DNA from: Pseudomonadota bacterium | GTDB lineage: Bacteria; Pseudomonadota; Alphaproteobacteria; CACIAM-22H2 | Length of the DNA stretch: 21,128 nt | Direction of reading: 5' to 3' | Assembly (NCBI GenBank): GCA_020161965.1 | Contig: JAIUNH010000009.1 | Span: 1-21,128 of the forward strand | Shown: positions 5,581 through 13,360 of the stretch, piece by piece | How the letters are laid out: every line of letters begins with the position of its first letter | Position numbering within the stretch: the stretch's first letter is position 1 | Notes under the pieces: model-generated | What the model was told of the DNA's origin: nothing | What the model saw: the letters and a program-made list of their open reading frames with translations, nothing else | The model's database searches: none | Position numbers and translations under genes: made by a program

Positions 5581-7130
5581 CAGGCACTTCCCGCCCCGTT
5601 GTCTTGTGCGTTTTGGACGGGTTCGGCCATCGCGTCGAACGCGCGAACAACGCGATCGCGCTGGCCCGCACGCCGAATTTCGACAAATTGCGTGCTCTCC
5701 ACGCGCCCGCCTTCCTGGAAGCGTCCGAACGCCATGTCGGCTTGCCCGTGGGGCAGATGGGCAATTCCGAAGTCGGGCATATGAATCTGGGTGCGGGCCG
5801 CATCGTGATGCAGGATCTCGTGCGCATCGATGCCGGGATCGAAGATGGTTCGTTCTTCAAGCTGCCGGCGTTGACCGACGCGATCGCCAAAGCGAAAGCG
5901 ACGGGCGGTACGGCGCAGATCATGGGCTTGCTGTCGCCCGGCGGCGTGCATTCGCATCAAGATCATATCGTCGCCCTCGCGCGCGCCTTCGCGCAGGCAA
6001 ACGTGCCCGTGCGCATCCATGCGTTTCTCGACGGCCGCGACACGGCACCGCGTTCGGCGGAAGATTTTCTCGCCAAGTTCGAAACGGATATTGCGGGCCT
6101 GAAGGATACGAAGCTCGCCACGATCGCCGGACGCTACTATGCGATGGACCGCGACAAGCGTTGGGAACGCGTCGAGCTTGCCTACAACGCCTTGGTCGAT
6201 GGCAACGCGCCGAAATTCGCGACGTGGCAGGAAGGTGTGAGCGCTTCCTACGCCGCCGATACCAACGACGAATTCGTCAAACCCTTCGCCTTGCCCGGCT
6301 ATGCCGGCATGAAGGACGGCGACGTGTTGGTGATGGCGAATTTCCGCGCCGATCGCGCGCGCCAAACGCTCGACGCGCTGCTCGATCCCGCTTTCGCAGA
6401 GTTCGCGCGGCCGCGCATCGTGAATTTCGCCGCGGCGATGGGCATGGCGGAATATTCGTCCGCCCTCGCCAAGCGGATGACCGCAATGTACGCGCCGCAA
6501 TCGTTGGCGAATATGATGGGCGAGATCGTGTCGAAAGCGGGCCGCACGCAATTGCGCATCGCCGAGACCGAGAAGTACGCGCATGTCACCTTCTTCTTCA
6601 ACGGCGGCGAAGAGAAGGAATGGCCGGGCGAGAAGCGCATTTTGGTGCCGTCGCCCAAAGTCGCGACCTACGATCTTCAGCCCGAGATGTCGGCGCCCGA
6701 GATGACCGACAAACTGGTCGCGGCGATTAATTCGGGCGAATTCGATTTCGTCGTCGTGAACTACGCCAATTGCGACATGGTCGGGCATACGGGCGACCTT
6801 AAAGCCGCGATCAAGGCGGTCGAAACGGTCGATGCTTGCGTGGGCCGCGTGGCCGACGCGATCGAGAAAATGCACGGCGCGTTGCTGATCACCGCCGATC
6901 ATGGCAATTGCGAATGCATGCTCGATCCGGTCACCGGCCAGGCGCAAACAGCACATACGCTGAACCCCGTGCCCGTCTACGTGTTCGATGCGCGTTTGCC
7001 GGGCCGCAACGCGCCGGTCGCAGTGCATGACGGCAAGTTGGCGGATGTGGCGCCCACGCTGCTGGAGTTGATGGGCTTGGCCCCGCCGCCCGAAATGACC
7101 GGGCGATCGCTGATCGCGGTTCCGGCGTGA
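5577..7130 (+). CDS. gpmI: Cofactor-independent phosphoglycerate mutase
   Basis: 517 residues, the normal length for the 2,3-bisphosphoglycerate-independent enzyme that interconverts 3- and 2-phosphoglycerate in glycolysis and gluconeogenesis. It is a cytoplasmic two-manganese enzyme of the alkaline phosphatase superfamily. D14 in the LDGFG motif is a metal ligand and S64 in GQMGNSEVGH is the phosphorylated serine. Further blocks are GLLSPGGVHSHQDH near 120, FLDGRDTAP near 150, AGRYYAMDRD near 183, the phosphate-binding NFRADRARQ near 260, NYANCDMVGHTGD near 400 and TADHGNCE near 440. The ATG at 5577 overlaps the NUDIX stop (ATGA), and its TGA overlaps the GTG start of the next gene. The neighbouring envC, ctpA and rppH genes match the usual alphaproteobacterial context. 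Confidence 0.98.
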   Translation: MTGTSRPVVLCVLDGFGHRVERANNAIALARTPNFDKLRALHAPAFLEASERHVGLPVGQMGNSEVGHMNLGAGRIVMQDLVRIDAGIEDGSFFKLPALTDAIAKAKATGGTAQIMGLLSPGGVHSHQDHIVALARAFAQANVPVRIHAFLDGRDTAPRSAEDFLAKFETDIAGLKDTKLATIAGRYYAMDRDKRWERVELAYNALVDGNAPKFATWQEGVSASYAADTNDEFVKPFALPGYAGMKDGDVLVMANFRADRARQTLDALLDPAFAEFARPRIVNFAAAMGMAEYSSALAKRMTAMYAPQSLANMMGEIVSKAGRTQLRIAETEKYAHVTFFFNGGEEKEWPGEKRILVPSPKVATYDLQPEMSAPEMTDKLVAAINSGEFDFVVVNYANCDMVGHTGDLKAAIKAVETVDACVGRVADAIEKMHGALLITADHGNCECMLDPVTGQAQTAHTLNPVPVYVFDARLPGRNAPVAVHDGKLADVAPTLLELMGLAPPPEMTGRSLIAVPA

Positions 7131-8299
7131 ACAAGGCGGCCGCCCTTGCCCTTCTATCGCTGCTGATCGCGGCAGACGTTACCGCCCAAACCAACCCGTC
7201 CGAACGGCTGATCGAGCTTGAGCGCCTGATGGAGCAGGAGCGCGGGCGCGAACGCGGCCTCGCCCGCGAAACGCAAGCGACCTTGGCTGCCATCGCCGAG
7301 CTGCGTTTGAAAAGCGTGGACGCCGCGAACGCCGCCTCGGCCGCCGAGGATCAAGCCTTCGAGATCGAAACGCGCATCGCCACGCTGGACCAGGAAGCCG
7401 CATCGCGGCGCGAAGCGATCGACAAGCGCCGGTCGGAGATCGCCGCGACGGCGGGTGCCTTGCTGCAACTCGCCCGCCGCCCGCCCGAATCGCTGGCGCT
7501 GGAGCCGCATTCGCCGCTCGAATCCGCGCGCGCGGGCTTGCTCGCCTCGGCCACCATTCCGGAATTGGAGCGCCGGGCGGGGGAATTGCGCCGGGAGTTG
7601 ACCGCGCTGGAAACCGCCCGCGTCGCGGCCGCCCGGGAACGCGAAAAATTGTCGAAGGCGCTGGCGGCCCTGGCGGCCGAATCCGCCCGACTCGACGCGG
7701 CAATCGAGGCACGCAACAAGGCGCTCAGCCGCCTGACCGACGATTCGCGCGAATACGCCGCAAGGCTGGAGCGGATGGGCCGCGAAGCCCAGGATTTGCG
7801 CGATTTGGTGGCCCGTCTGGAAGATCGCCCGGTCGCCGCACCGGTGCGCAGCCCCGCCGCCCGCACCCTGGCGCCATCGCGCGCCACCGGGGAATTGGCG
7901 GCGTTGGCCGGGTATCGCTGGCCGGTGCGCGGCGGATTGATCGAAAGCTTCGGCGATACCCAAAGCGGGGGCCAAATCGCGCGCGGCCTGACGATCGAAC
8001 CGCGCGAAACCGCCGCCGTGATCGCCCCGTTCGACGGAACCGTGGCCTTTGCCGGGCCGTTCCGGGGGTACGGGCTTATCTTGATCCTCGAACATAGCGG
8101 GGGATATCATTCGGTTCTGGCGCAGTTGGGCCGAATCGACGCCGTCGTGGGACAAGCCGTGACGGCGGGCGAACCGGTCGGGCGCGCGGGCGCGAGCGAG
8201 CAGGGAACGCCGGTGCTCTATCTGGAGCTTCGGCGCAACGGTCAGCCGGTCGATCCCACGCCCTTGCTGTTCGGCGCCGAAGCCGGTGCGCGTCGCTAG
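7127..8299 (+). CDS. EnvC-like murein hydrolase activator, degenerate LytM domain
   Basis: 390 residues. A short signal peptide (to about residue 20, ending DVTA/Q) directs it to the periplasm. Residues 22-115 and 145-235 are charged, alanine-rich coiled coil with heptad spacing. A proline/alanine linker is followed by a C-terminal LytM/M23 domain from about residue 263 (YRWPVRGGLIESFGD). The zinc ligands of active M23 peptidases are absent: the usual HxG-x-D site reads ARGLTI, and the HxH near the end reads YLELR. This loss is characteristic of EnvC, which binds and activates periplasmic amidases that split septal peptidoglycan rather than cutting wall itself. The GTG start at 7127 overlaps the gpmI stop (GTGA). 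The gene ends 73 nt before ctpA; a hairpin at 8338-8355 lies between them. Confidence 0.88.
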   Translation: MNKAAALALLSLLIAADVTAQTNPSERLIELERLMEQERGRERGLARETQATLAAIAELRLKSVDAANAASAAEDQAFEIETRIATLDQEAASRREAIDKRRSEIAATAGALLQLARRPPESLALEPHSPLESARAGLLASATIPELERRAGELRRELTALETARVAAAREREKLSKALAALAAESARLDAAIEARNKALSRLTDDSREYAARLERMGREAQDLRDLVARLEDRPVAAPVRSPAARTLAPSRATGELAALAGYRWPVRGGLIESFGDTQSGGQIARGLTIEPRETAAVIAPFDGTVAFAGPFRGYGLILILEHSGGYHSVLAQLGRIDAVVGQAVTAGEPVGRAGASEQGTPVLYLELRRNGQPVDPTPLLFGAEAGARR

Positions 8300-8337
8300 C
8301 GAGAGAAGCCTCGCGCGCGCTTGTTGAGAGACGACGG

Positions 8338-8355
8338 CCGGGCCATGTGGTCCGG
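8338..8355 (+). other. Intercistronic hairpin ahead of ctpA
   Basis: CCGGGCCA and TGGTCCGG form a compact stem with one G-T pair and a very tight turn, ending just before the AAAGGA ribosome site of ctpA. No T-run follows. It could modulate RNA decay or translation between the envC-like gene and ctpA, but GC-rich spacers form such stems readily. Confidence 0.25.
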
Positions 8356-8372
8356 CGGAAAAGGAACCCCCG

Positions 8373-9698
8373 ATGTTCGCCCGTCACTTCGCCGCCGCCA
8401 GCCTCGCCGCCACGCTCGCATTCGTGGCGCCCGCGTTCGTTTCGCCGGTTTCCGCGCAAGCCCCGCAAACCGGCGGCGGGTCCGAGACGTTCCGCCTGCT
8501 TCAATTGTTCGGCGACGTGTTCGAGATCGTGCGCAGCGAGTACGTCGAAGAAGTGCAGGACCGCAAACTGGTCGAGGACGCGATCAACGGCATGTTGACC
8601 TCGCTCGACCCGCATTCGTCGTTCCTCAACGCGCGTTCGTTCCGCGACATGCAGGTGCAGACGCGCGGCGAGTTCGGCGGGCTTGGCATCGAAGTGACGA
8701 TGGAGAACGGCTTGGTGAAGGTCGTCTCGCCCATCGACGACACGCCCGCCTTCCGCGCCGGTTTGAAGCCCAACGACTTCATCGTCATGCTCGACGGCGA
8801 GCCGGTGATGGGCATGACGCTGCAGGACGCGGTCGAAAAGATGCGCGGGCCCGTCAACAGCCAGCTCAAGGTTTTGATCCGTCGCGGCGAAGCCCAGCCC
8901 TTCGAAGTGACGCTGACCCGCGCGGTGATCCGCATCCAATCGGTGCGCAGCCGCGTCGAAGGCGATATCGGCTATGTGCGCATCACCAGCTTCACCGAGC
9001 AGACGGACGTGGGCTTGCGCAACGCGATCCAGCGTATCCGCGAACAGCTCGGCGACAAGATGAAGGGCCTCGTGCTCGACATGCGCAACAATCCGGGCGG
9101 CTTGCTCGATCAGGCGATCGCCGTGTCCGACGCGTTCCTGGAGCGCGGCGAGATCGTGTCGACGCGCGGCCGCCGGTCGGAGGAAGCCCAGCGCTACAAC
9201 GCGCGCGCCGGCGATCTGCTGAACGGCCTGCCGCTGGTCGTGCTGATCAATGGCGGCTCGGCCTCGGCGTCGGAAATCGTCGCGGGCGCGTTGCAGGATC
9301 ATCGCCGCGCGATTCTGCTCGGCACCAAATCCTTCGGCAAAGGCTCGGTCCAGACGATCCGCCCCGTGGGCAACCAGGGTGCGATCCGCCTCACCACCGC
9401 GCGCTACTACACGCCGTCGGGCCGCTCGATCCAAGCGCAGGGCATCGAGCCCGATATCGCGGTCGAACAAGCGCGTATCGAAGTCACGCCGACGGGCCCG
9501 GTGCGCCGCGAAGCCGATCTGCGTGGTGCCTTGCGCAACCCGCAAGCGCCCGCCAACGGCCAAACGCCCGCAGCACCGCAGGCCGCCCCGGCCCCGCAAA
9601 GCGACGAGCCGCCGGCCGAAGGCGCGCAGGATTACCAGCTCAGCCGCGCGCTCGATCTGCTGCGCGGCCTCGCGCTGTTCCAGCAGCGCGCGAACTGA
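8373..9698 (+). CDS. ctpA: Carboxy-terminal processing protease CtpA (S41)
   Basis: 441 residues. An N-terminal signal peptide (to about residue 29, VSAQA) sends it to the periplasm. A helical segment with LTSLDPHSSFLN precedes a PDZ domain at about residues 88-170, with FGGLGIEV at its start and DTPAFRAGLKPNDFI in its centre. The protease core carries LDMRNNPGG near 245, the nucleophile S298 in GGSASASE, and the general base K323 in SFGKGSVQ, exactly 25 residues apart as in other C-terminal processing proteases. So, unlike its two neighbours, it looks fully active. S41A proteases of this type cleave periplasmic proteins, including wall hydrolases and their adaptors. The last 70 residues are proline/alanine-rich. 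The ATG is preceded by AAAGGA. The yibQ-type gene follows after 29 nt. Confidence 0.95.
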   Translation: MFARHFAAASLAATLAFVAPAFVSPVSAQAPQTGGGSETFRLLQLFGDVFEIVRSEYVEEVQDRKLVEDAINGMLTSLDPHSSFLNARSFRDMQVQTRGEFGGLGIEVTMENGLVKVVSPIDDTPAFRAGLKPNDFIVMLDGEPVMGMTLQDAVEKMRGPVNSQLKVLIRRGEAQPFEVTLTRAVIRIQSVRSRVEGDIGYVRITSFTEQTDVGLRNAIQRIREQLGDKMKGLVLDMRNNPGGLLDQAIAVSDAFLERGEIVSTRGRRSEEAQRYNARAGDLLNGLPLVVLINGGSASASEIVAGALQDHRRAILLGTKSFGKGSVQTIRPVGNQGAIRLTTARYYTPSGRSIQAQGIEPDIAVEQARIEVTPTGPVRREADLRGALRNPQAPANGQTPAAPQAAPAPQSDEPPAEGAQDYQLSRALDLLRGLALFQQRAN

Positions 9699-9727
9699 GC
9701 GCGGGCGTTTAGGATCGGGATCTCGGC

Positions 9728-11086
9728 ATGGCGGCGACAGACGAGTCCGATCCGCCGCCCTTGCCGCCCGCAAGCCCCAAACCGGCACCGGCGCAAAAGC
9801 GCAAGCCGCCGCTATTGGCGCTCGCGTGGATTCTGCTGATCGGCGCCGTCGCCGGTTACGTGCTGTGGGCGCAAACCCAAACGCCGGAAAGCGAACTCGA
9901 TCTCGGCGACCCGGTCGTCGCGATGGTGCGTCTGCCCACCCCGGCGGTGACGGCCCCCATCCCGCCGCCGGTTCCCGAAGCCGTCGCGAAACCGGAGCCG
10001 GAACCCGAGCCCGCACCGGCCCCGGCGGCAGCGCCCGAACCGCCGCCGCCCGCCCCGGCGTCTGAACCGGCACCCGCACCGCAAGCGGCCGCACCGGTCA
10101 CGCCGCCTGCCCCGCCGCCGGCCGCGAGCCCGACGGCGCCGCGCCCGATCGCACCCGCGCCGGTTCAACCGGCCGCACCGGCACCTGCTGCGACGCCCGC
10201 CCCTGCCGCGACTCCGGCGCCGACACCGACGCCCGCACCGGCCGCGCAGCAACAAGCGGCCCGCCCGGCGGCACCGCCGTCGCTCGCACCTTTGCCGCCG
10301 CGCGACGTGGAAGCGCCGACTTGGGTGCGTTTCGCGCGCCCCTTCGATCCGGAAGAAAAGCGCCCGCGCATCGCGATCGTGCTGACGGATCTGGGCAAAA
10401 GCCAAGCCGCGAGCAACGCCGCGATTCAAAATCTCGGCGGTGCCATCACGCTCGCCTTCAGCCCCTATGCGGACAATCTGACGCAATGGGTCGCCTTGGC
10501 GCGCGCGGCCGGTCACGAAGTGCTGTTGAACGTGCCGATGGAGCCCGCCGATTTCCCCGCGACCGATCCTGGCCCGCAAACGCTGCTGACCACGTTGTCG
10601 GCACGCCAAAATCTAGAACGGCTCGACGGTTTGCTCGGCCGCGCGCAAGGCTATGTCGGTATCGCCACGGCGGCGGGTTCGCGCTTCACCACCTCGGCCG
10701 ATGCGATGCGCCCCGTGGTCGACCGGATGTTCCAACGCGGGTTGCTGCTGCTCGATTCGCGCACCGCGCAGAATTCGCTGGCCGCGCGTGTGGCCGACGA
10801 CGTGGGCGTGCCGCGCGTCTATGCCGATCGCATCATCGATACCGAAGCTTCGCGCCCCGCGATCGACCGCGCGCTCAACGATCTGGAGCGCATCGCGCGC
10901 CAGAACGGTGTGGCCGTCGGTATCGGCCAGCCTTTCCCGGTGACGTTCGAACGCCTGATCAATTGGCTGGCCTTGGTCGAAAATCGCGGCTTCGTGCTCG
11001 CCCCGGTTTCGGCCGTCGTCAATCGCCAGCCCGCACCGGGTGCTGCACCCGCACCCGCAACGGCCCCCGCCGCGCAACAACGATGA
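9728..11086 (+). CDS. Divergent polysaccharide deacetylase, YibQ type, membrane-anchored
   Basis: 452 residues. A short cytoplasmic tail is followed by one membrane segment (about 27-49, LLALAWILLIGAVAGYVLW), then a very long proline/alanine linker (about 75-195) and a periplasmic domain from about 212. That domain matches the divergent polysaccharide deacetylase family (YibQ/DUF610): IAIVLTDLGKS, LAFSPYADNL, GHEVLLNVPMEP, DPGPQTLLTT, GYVGIA, GSRFT, LLLDSRTA and LAPVSAVV. Several positions that are acidic or histidine in catalytic relatives are changed: the usual DD reads TD, the histidine before G-S is Ala, and the late G-H-P reads GQP. It is therefore likely non-catalytic or altered in activity, perhaps a wall-binding partner. 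Its stop overlaps the rppH start (ATGA). Confidence 0.85.
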   Translation: MAATDESDPPPLPPASPKPAPAQKRKPPLLALAWILLIGAVAGYVLWAQTQTPESELDLGDPVVAMVRLPTPAVTAPIPPPVPEAVAKPEPEPEPAPAPAAAPEPPPPAPASEPAPAPQAAAPVTPPAPPPAASPTAPRPIAPAPVQPAAPAPAATPAPAATPAPTPTPAPAAQQQAARPAAPPSLAPLPPRDVEAPTWVRFARPFDPEEKRPRIAIVLTDLGKSQAASNAAIQNLGGAITLAFSPYADNLTQWVALARAAGHEVLLNVPMEPADFPATDPGPQTLLTTLSARQNLERLDGLLGRAQGYVGIATAAGSRFTTSADAMRPVVDRMFQRGLLLLDSRTAQNSLAARVADDVGVPRVYADRIIDTEASRPAIDRALNDLERIARQNGVAVGIGQPFPVTFERLINWLALVENRGFVLAPVSAVVNRQPAPGAAPAPATAPAAQQR

Positions 11087-11568
11087 AAACCGTCACATTG
11101 GAAGATTACCGTCCCGGCGTGGGACTGATGCTGTTCGACCGCAAAGGCCGCGTCTTCGTCGCGCGCCGCAACGACACGCCGGACGCTTGGCAGATGCCGC
11201 AAGGCGGCATCGACGAAGGCGAAGATCCGCGCATCGCGGCTTTGCGCGAACTCGCCGAGGAAACCGGCGTCACCAAGGCCGAGATCGTCGGCGAGAGTGC
11301 GGATTGGATCGCCTACGATCTGCCCGAAGATCTGCGCAAGAAGGTCTGGAAAGGCCGTTATCGCGGCCAGCGCCAGAAATGGTACGCGCTGCGCCATCTC
11401 GGCAAAGACTCCGACATCGACCTCAACGCGCATGAGGCGGAGTTCGACGCTTGGCGCTGGGCGGCACTCGACGAGCTCGAAACGCTGATCGTGCCGTTCA
11501 AGCGCGAGCTCTATCGCCGCGTCGTCGCCGAGCTCGGGCCCATCGTGCGCAAAGCCGTCGCGCCATGA
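11083..11568 (+). CDS. rppH: RNA pyrophosphohydrolase
   Basis: 161 residues, the usual size for RppH, which removes pyrophosphate from the 5' triphosphate end of mRNA and so opens it to RNase E-dependent decay. The start YRPGVGLMLF and DAWQMPQGGIDEGEDP are hallmarks of the RppH/IalA group. The Nudix box occupies residues 41-63 (G41, E47, R55-E56, E59-E60, G62). The C-terminal half has the RppH-type WKGRYRGQRQKWY and EFDAWRW segments. The ATG at 11083 overlaps the stop of the preceding gene, and its own stop overlaps the ABC ATPase start. Together with gpmI, the envC-like gene, ctpA and the deacetylase gene it forms the conserved alphaproteobacterial cluster. It is the second NUDIX protein in this operon, but with a distinct substrate class. 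Confidence 0.95.
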   Translation: MKTVTLEDYRPGVGLMLFDRKGRVFVARRNDTPDAWQMPQGGIDEGEDPRIAALRELAEETGVTKAEIVGESADWIAYDLPEDLRKKVWKGRYRGQRQKWYALRHLGKDSDIDLNAHEAEFDAWRWAALDELETLIVPFKRELYRRVVAELGPIVRKAVAP

Positions 11569-12629
11569 GCGAACTGGTTCTGTCCGGCGTGGCGAAAAGC
11601 TTCGCCACCGCCCAAGGCGGGCATGTGCGCGCGTTGGAGCCGACCGACCTCAACGTCGCGAACGGCGAGTTCGTCGCGTTGCTGGGCGCTTCGGGTTGCG
11701 GGAAATCGACGCTGCTGCGCCTCGTCGCCGGATTCGAAACGCCGGACAGCGGCACGATCGCGCTGGGCTCGCGCATCGTGTCGGGTGGTGCTTCCCACGT
11801 GCCGCCCGAAGAACGCCGTGTCGGCATCGTGTTCCAATCCTATGCGCTATGGCCGCATATGAGCGTGGGCCGCAATGTCGGCTACGCGCTGGAAGTCGCA
11901 CACGTGCCCGACGCGAAGCGCAAGGCGCGAATCGCCGAAGCGCTCGCCAGCGTCGATCTCGCCGGTTACGAGGATCGCAAACCCGCCGAGTTGTCGGGCG
12001 GCCAACGTCAGCGCGTGGCGCTCGCGCGCTGCCTCGCCATGGACCCGGCAATCGTGCTGCTCGACGAGCCGCTCGCCAATCTCGACGTGCACCTCCGCGC
12101 GTCGATGCTCGAAACCTTCGCGGCGTTCCACGCCAAGACGAAGGCGACGATGCTCTACGTCACCCACGATCAGGCCGAAGCGATGGCGCTGGCCGACCGC
12201 ATCGCCGTGATGGAAGCGGGCCGCATCGTACAGTTCGCCGATCCGCGCACGCTTTATCGGGAGCCTGCGACCGCCGCGATCGGCGCCTTTGTCGGGCGCG
12301 GCGCCATCGTCAAAACCGAAATGCTCGCCGCACAAGGCGGCAAGGCGGGGATCGAGTTGTACGGGCGGCGCTTCCGCGTGCGCTGTGCCGGTGATCGTGC
12401 GCCCGGCCCCGCCTCGCTGGTGCTGCGCCCCGAAGACCTCGCGCTGGCCGCCGACGGTTTCCCCGCGACGATCAAACGTGCCGCTTACGTGGGCGGGGCG
12501 TGGGATATCGACGCCGTGCCCGATGCCGATCCCACCGCGTTGCTGCGCTTGGCGCTGCCCGATGACGGCCACCCGCATGCGGGCGACAAAATCGCGCTCG
12601 GCCTCGTCGATGGCTGGGTGACGGACTAA
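11565..12629 (+). CDS. ABC importer ATPase, FbpC/PotA type
   Basis: 354 residues: an ATPase domain plus a C-terminal TOBE-type regulatory region, the layout of ATPases serving AfuA/FbpA-type and polyamine/molybdate-type importers at the inner membrane. Walker A is GASGCGKST (residues 41-49), the Q-loop is Q91, the signature is LSGGQRQ (143-149), Walker B is IVLLDEP with E168, the D-loop is ANLD and the switch histidine is H201. It is translationally overlapped with rppH (ATGA at 11565), so its expression is tied to the housekeeping operon. No permease or binding protein lies on its strand. The likely partners are the minus-strand permease (13361-15064) and binding protein (15061-16044), which converge on it across a methyltransferase gene. 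Its stop overlaps that gene by 4 nt. Confidence 0.92.
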   Translation: MSELVLSGVAKSFATAQGGHVRALEPTDLNVANGEFVALLGASGCGKSTLLRLVAGFETPDSGTIALGSRIVSGGASHVPPEERRVGIVFQSYALWPHMSVGRNVGYALEVAHVPDAKRKARIAEALASVDLAGYEDRKPAELSGGQRQRVALARCLAMDPAIVLLDEPLANLDVHLRASMLETFAAFHAKTKATMLYVTHDQAEAMALADRIAVMEAGRIVQFADPRTLYREPATAAIGAFVGRGAIVKTEMLAAQGGKAGIELYGRRFRVRCAGDRAPGPASLVLRPEDLALAADGFPATIKRAAYVGGAWDIDAVPDADPTALLRLALPDDGHPHAGDKIALGLVDGWVTD

Positions 12630-13357
12630 CCGGCGATCACGAGGCGATAACCCGCGTCGTATTCGTCGCGCGCGACGATATCGGCGTAACGCCGCGCCCA
12701 TTCGCCGGATTCGAGATCGCGCGCGAGGCGTTCGAGACCCGGCTTCGCCGCATCGCCCAGCGCCCAGAAGGAAGAACTGCCCGAGCGGATGCGCGCATCG
12801 AGATAGGCCGCCGGCCGGCGCCAATAGGCGTAGAGAAATCCGTCGCTGCAATCATGCGGGACGGGTACGGCTTCGATCCGCACGTCGCCGAGCCACCGCG
12901 CGTATTCGGCCATCGCGGGCATCTGGCCTTCGTCCAGAGCCGCCAGTTCGGGCAGGTAGTCGGTGAGCCACGGTCGCATGGCGGGATCGTAGGTCAGCCG
13001 CACGATGCGCCCGCGCGTCACGCGGCGCATTTCGCGCAAGCCCGCCGCCTTGTCGCGCCAATGATGGATCGTGAGCAGCGCCATCGCCGCATCGAACGAC
13101 GAATCATCAAAGGGCAGGCTTTCGGCACTCGCCCGGATCGCGGGTGCGGCATCCGGCCGGCGCTTGTCGATCATCGTTTGCGACGGTTCGACCGCAACGA
13201 CCGCGCGGTTCAAAGGCTCGTAGGAACCCGTGCCCGCGCCGACATTCAGCACGCGGCGCGCGTCGCCCAAGGCGCGCGCGATGATCGCCGCAATGCGCGG
13301 ATCGGGCTTACGAATATCGGCGTAATTGACGCCGATCGTGTCGTATTTGGCGGCCAT
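12626..13357 (-). CDS. Class I SAM-dependent methyltransferase
   Basis: 243 residues, cytoplasmic. Motif I is VLNVGAGTGSYEP (36-48), the acidic ribose-binding residue is E57 in VAVEPSQ, and SLPFDDSSFDAAMALLTIHHW near 90-110 covers the adenine pocket and motif IV of the UbiE/methyltransferase-11 type. The C-terminal 100 residues are helical and probably hold the substrate. Substrate is not evident. It begins 3 nt after the permease stop, so it is probably the last gene of the ferritin-like/binding-protein/permease unit. It ends in a 4-nt convergent overlap with the ATPase gene. The ATG at 13357 has only a modest ribosome site, consistent with coupling to the permease. Confidence 0.85.
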   Translation of the reverse strand: MAAKYDTIGVNYADIRKPDPRIAAIIARALGDARRVLNVGAGTGSYEPLNRAVVAVEPSQTMIDKRRPDAAPAIRASAESLPFDDSSFDAAMALLTIHHWRDKAAGLREMRRVTRGRIVRLTYDPAMRPWLTDYLPELAALDEGQMPAMAEYARWLGDVRIEAVPVPHDCSDGFLYAYWRRPAAYLDARIRSGSSSFWALGDAAKPGLERLARDLESGEWARRYADIVARDEYDAGYRLVIAG

Positions 13358-13360
13358 GAT

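Noticed and set aside
9940..10300. Proline/alanine-rich tract considered as a DNA repeat array
   Set aside because: The codons vary and no fixed unit repeats; it is a low-complexity periplasmic linker of the YibQ-type protein.
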